Assembly: GCA_041605955.1 (NCBI GenBank)
Contig: JBFIXI010000116.1
Location: forward strand, 1-7,726
Direction: 5' to 3'
DNA length: 7,726 nucleotides
Source of the DNA: JAHEJX01 sp041605955
Lineage (GTDB): Bacteria > Actinomycetota > Acidimicrobiia > Spongiisociales > UBA5794
The notes beneath the pieces were generated by a model. That model searched no databases and was not told the origin of the DNA. It saw nothing but the letters and a program-made list of their open reading frames with translations. Positions 5,839-7,726 of this stretch are shown in pieces. The position numbers and the translations under genes were made by a program. Each line of letters starts with the position of its first letter. Position 1 is the stretch's first letter.

Positions 5839-6072
5839 TTAGATCTCCACCATTGGCTCGCGACAGTGGCGGGGCGCCGTCATCTCATCGTCGATCTGCG
5901 CATGGGTCACGGTGAGCCGCAGGCCGCACACGGTGCACTTGTAGTCCACGTCGACCTCGGCGACGTCTTCCGGGTCGGGCTCCTCGGGCCCGGGCGTGGC
6001 CAGCAGGCGGATCGTCCACAGCGACGCCGCGAAGATACCCACCGCGATAGCGGCGGCGATTACGTAGTCCAC
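5839..6072 (-). CDS. Small membrane-anchored zinc-ribbon protein, function unknown
   Basis: A 77-aa protein. Residues 4-24 are a hydrophobic helix (IAAAIAVGIFAASLWTIRLL) that probably anchors it. An acidic Pro-rich linker (28-43) follows, then a compact cytoplasmic or peripheral metal-binding module: CTVC (Cys46, Cys49), His57, and RHC (His69, Cys70), ending EPMVEI. The CxxC plus HC arrangement suggests a single zinc or iron site resembling a truncated zinc ribbon; binding is inferred. The start is GTG 6072 with no good Shine-Dalgarno, and a TANNNT hexamer lies 6 nt upstream. It begins 26 nt after the thiolase stop on the same strand, so it may also be read through from that gene. I know no function for it. 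Confidence 0.75.
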   Translation of the reverse strand: MDYVIAAAIAVGIFAASLWTIRLLATPGPEEPDPEDVAEVDVDYKCTVCGLRLTVTHAQIDDEMTAPRHCREPMVEI

Positions 6073-6078
6073 CTCAGC

Positions 6079-6106
6079 AGGCTATCCGTGAGCTGCAGCT
6101 AGCCAA
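6079..6106 (-). promoter_or_regulatory. Candidate promoter for the zinc-ribbon gene
   Basis: On the minus strand TTGGCT (6101-6106) and TAGCCT (6079-6084) are separated by 16 nt and resemble -35 and -10 boxes. The -10 ends 6 nt before the GTG start at 6072, a leaderless spacing. The promoter overlaps the last codon of the thiolase gene. Confidence 0.35.
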
Positions 6107-7265
6107 GCCTCTCGATGATCGTGGCGTTGGACATCCCGCCGCCTTCACACATGGTCTGTAGCCCGTAGCGGCCGCCGGTGCGCTCCAGCTCGTTGAGCAA
6201 CGTGGTCATGAGCTTGGCCCCCGAAGCGCCCAGGGGATGGCCCAGCGCCATCGCTCCCCCGTTGACGTTGACCTTGTCGTAGTCGGCGCCGGTCTCGCGT
6301 AGCCAGGCGCCGATCACGGAGGCGAAGGCCTCGTTGACCTCGAACAGATCGATGTCGTCGATGCTCAAGCGGGCCTTGTCGAGCAACCGGGCCGTCGCCG
6401 GGATCGGGGCCGTGAGCATCAGCACCGGATCGGCCCCGGCCAGCGCGAAGGAGTGGAACCGGGCGCGGGGCGTGTAGCCGAGCTGCTCGGCGGTCTCGGC
6501 TCCCATGATGAGGATGGCCGCTGCCCCGTCGGTGATCTGGGAGCTGTTGCCGGCGGTGATCATGCCATCGGGCTTGAAGACCGGCGGCAGGCCCGCCAGA
6601 GCCTCGGCGCTCGTCGCGGCCCGGATGCCCTCGTCGCGGGTCATCATCTCGACGGTGCCGTCCTCGTTCTTGACCTCGATCGGCAGGATCTCGTTCTCGA
6701 AACGCCCCTCCGTGGTAGCCCGGTCGGCCCGCCGGTGGGATTCCAGCGCATAGCCGTCGAGCTCCTCGCGGGTCATCTCCCACTTCTCGGCGATCATCTC
6801 GGCCGACAGGCCCTGGGGAACCAGCCCGTCGTGGTAGCGGTTCACCATGCGCGGCCCGAACGGCATCCCCGGGCCCTGCTGGGCGGTGACCCCGATCGGA
6901 ACCCGGCTCATCGACTCGACGCCGGCGGCGACCACGACGTCGTAGGCGCCGGCCATCACCCCCTGGGCGGCGAAGGGGGCGGCCTGTTGGCCGGAGCCGC
7001 ATTGCCGGTCGATGGTCGTGCCGGGAACGATCTCGGGCCAGCCCGCGGCCAGAACCGCGTTGCGGCCCACGTTGTAGGTCTGCTCGCCCGTCTGCATGAC
7101 GCAGCCCATGATCACGTCGTCGACCACTTCCGGGTCGAGACTGTTGCGCTCGGCGAGAGCCCCCAGCACCTCCGAGGCGAGATCCACCGGGTGCCAGTCC
7201 TTCAGCTTGCCGCCCCGCTTGCCGCCCGGGGTTCGTACCGCATCGACGATCACTGCATCTCGCAT
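6099..7265 (-). CDS. Thiolase (acetyl-CoA C-acyltransferase, FadA5-like)
   Basis: A 388-aa cytoplasmic thiolase that cleaves 3-ketoacyl-CoA with CoA to acetyl-CoA and a shortened acyl-CoA, or runs in reverse. All catalytic parts are present: nucleophile Cys89 in DRQCGSGQQA, NEAF (311-314), His343 in GHPLGASGAK, and acid/base Cys373 in MCEGGGMSNATI. The spacing between these residues (Cys-254-His-30-Cys) and the C-terminal CEGGGMxNATIIERL type resemble mycobacterial FadA5, the steroid side-chain thiolase, more than biosynthetic PhaA-type enzymes. Substrate is not proven and general beta-oxidation is possible. ATG 7265 has a strong Shine-Dalgarno, AAGGAG, 5 nt upstream (7271-7276). No partner beta-oxidation gene (FadB or acyl-CoA dehydrogenase) lies beside it here. 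The zinc-ribbon gene follows after 26 nt. Confidence 0.93.
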   Translation of the reverse strand: MRDAVIVDAVRTPGGKRGGKLKDWHPVDLASEVLGALAERNSLDPEVVDDVIMGCVMQTGEQTYNVGRNAVLAAGWPEIVPGTTIDRQCGSGQQAAPFAAQGVMAGAYDVVVAAGVESMSRVPIGVTAQQGPGMPFGPRMVNRYHDGLVPQGLSAEMIAEKWEMTREELDGYALESHRRADRATTEGRFENEILPIEVKNEDGTVEMMTRDEGIRAATSAEALAGLPPVFKPDGMITAGNSSQITDGAAAILIMGAETAEQLGYTPRARFHSFALAGADPVLMLTAPIPATARLLDKARLSIDDIDLFEVNEAFASVIGAWLRETGADYDKVNVNGGAMALGHPLGASGAKLMTTLLNELERTGGRYGLQTMCEGGGMSNATIIERLG

Positions 7266-7288
7266 CTCAGCTCCTTAGTCAGGGCCCG

Positions 7289-7319
7289 ATTCTACGCCGC
7301 GGCCGCGAGCACCAATTGG
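7289..7319 (-). promoter_or_regulatory. Probable thiolase promoter with overlapping palindrome
   Basis: On the minus strand TAGAAT (7289-7294) is a near-consensus -10 box placed to give a leader of roughly 17 nt containing the AAGGAG ribosome site. TTGGTG (7310-7315), 15 nt upstream, is a possible but close -35. The perfect 8-bp palindrome CCAATTGG (7312-7319) overlaps the -35 and could be part of an operator; no regulator can be named. Confidence 0.45.
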
Positions 7320-7602
7320 CGCAGCCGGCGACAAAGGCGAGGTGCATGGCCTTCGCTAGGTGGGCAATCTTGCGGGCGGGCGGCGCAACGCTGCTGCGCA
7401 CCATCACCGCGGGAGCGCACTGCCGAGGTCGAGATCACCTGACAAGCGAAGAGAAGGTCGCTCGCGGCGCGTTGTCCCGATGCTGACGAAGTCGGATCTC
7501 CCGAACGAACCGAGGTCGTGGTCGCCGCCTACGCGTCCGGCCTCGGCCAGGCTCATGGCTAGAGCTCCCGCTTGCTCAGAAAACGGCTCGGCACGGACTC
7601 GC
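7320..7602. other. Gap between thiolase promoter and permease tail
   Basis: Together with the promoter region this makes about 337 bases without a secure gene. I see no RNA gene, no insertion-sequence end and no terminator with a T tract. It has a small inverted repeat GCGCA/TGCGC near 7384-7400 and two similar 18-mers (7422-7439 and 7509-7526) that lie within a doubtful 50-codon minus-strand ORF. Confidence 0.5.
7404..7556 (-). CDS. Doubtful small ORF, 50 aa
   Basis: A minus-strand ORF from ATG 7556 is preceded by GGGAG with 8-nt spacing. It encodes a 50-aa polar, Arg- and Asp-rich peptide with no recognised domain, helix or signal. The 7-residue motif GDxDLGS occurs twice (GDHDLGS, GDLDLGS). 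Four codons of the two copies differ synonymously (GGC/GGT, GAC/GAT, GGT/GGC, TCG/AGT), which weakly favours coding. Third-position G/C is high in the first half and lower in the second. It may be a gene remnant or chance; the same frame is also open upstream to 7649, overlapping the permease end. Confidence 0.22.
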   Translation of the reverse strand: MSLAEAGRVGGDHDLGSFGRSDFVSIGTTRRERPSLRLSGDLDLGSALPR

Positions 7603-7726
7603 CTACAGCTCCGACGCTCTCCATGCTTGGCGGATGCCGCTCTTGGCACCGCCCCGCATCACTCCCCCGATGTACAAACGAGCCGCCAGTCGCGTCACCC
7701 AGTAGACCGCTGCTGCCAGCGCCACC
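7603..7726 (-). CDS. C-terminal end of a probable ABC-2 type transporter permease (partial)
   Basis: The minus-strand frame is open from the right edge to a TAG at 7603-7605, giving 40 residues. They form a hydrophobic stretch (ALAAAVYWVT), then RLAARLYIGGVMRGGAKSG and a short amphipathic tail ending WRASEL. A last membrane helix followed by R.AaR.Y..GV.R.G and a basic tail is how many ABC-2 family permeases (NatB or drug/lipid exporter type) end, where this segment returns to the cytoplasm. The rest of the gene and any ATPase partner lie outside the window, so the substrate is unknown. Only the tail is seen, so the family call is moderate. No clear terminator follows, and the thiolase promoter lies 290 nt downstream on the same strand. 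Confidence 0.55.
   Translation of the reverse strand, partial: VALAAAVYWVTRLAARLYIGGVMRGGAKSGIRQAWRASEL

Noticed and set aside
6453..7442. Plus-strand open frame of about 330 codons opposite the thiolase
   Set aside because: Antisense shadow rich in Gly, His and Arg with no recognisable motif; the minus-strand thiolase is complete.
7557..7649. Upstream extension of the 50-aa minus-strand ORF
   Set aside because: It overlaps the permease tail in another frame and looks like a shadow; only the part from ATG 7556 was kept, with low confidence.
1..7726. CRISPR array, insertion sequence, prophage or defence genes
   Set aside because: No regularly spaced repeats, no transposase or integrase motifs and no terminal repeats with target duplications were found; gene content is chromosomal core plus lipid metabolism.

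Overview
This is a high-GC window with strong G/C bias at third codon positions. The run PASTA-domain Ser/Thr kinase (pknB), class E sortase, small membrane ORF, anthranilate/ADC synthase glutaminase (trpG/pabA), crgA is the cell-division and cell-wall locus typical of Actinomycetota. CrgA, class E sortases and WS/DGAT acyltransferases all fit that phylum. I cannot fix the class; an Acidimicrobiia-like or other non-model actinobacterium is a guess.

Layout, + strand: pknB (73-2256); a 148-nt gap with a GC hairpin and several small symmetric elements; the tightly coupled set srtE (2405-3187), a 52-aa membrane ORF (3187-3345) and trpG (3342-3899), in which stop and start codons overlap at both junctions; crgA (4015-4266); and a wax ester synthase/diacylglycerol acyltransferase (4340-5749). 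Minus strand: a 77-aa membrane-anchored zinc-ribbon protein (6072-5839), a thiolase (7265-6099) and the last 40 codons of what looks like an ABC-2 type permease running off the right edge (7726-7603).

The two strands converge at 5750-5838. That gap holds one terminator-like hairpin and a long imperfect inverted repeat containing three DnaA-box-like 9-mers, the most unusual non-coding structure in the window.

How the genes may work together: PknB senses muropeptides or lipid II through its PASTA repeats and phosphorylates division and wall proteins; CrgA is a small divisome membrane protein; the class E sortase anchors surface proteins to the wall. TrpG/PabA is a metabolic passenger that stays in this locus across actinobacteria. 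The acyltransferase (storage lipid synthesis) and the thiolase (acyl-CoA or sterol side-chain breakdown) form a separate lipid section. Three genes (crgA, the acyltransferase, the zinc-ribbon gene) lack a properly spaced Shine-Dalgarno and have a TANNNT hexamer 6-8 nt before the start codon, suggesting leaderless transcripts. No RNA genes, CRISPR arrays or insertion sequences were seen.
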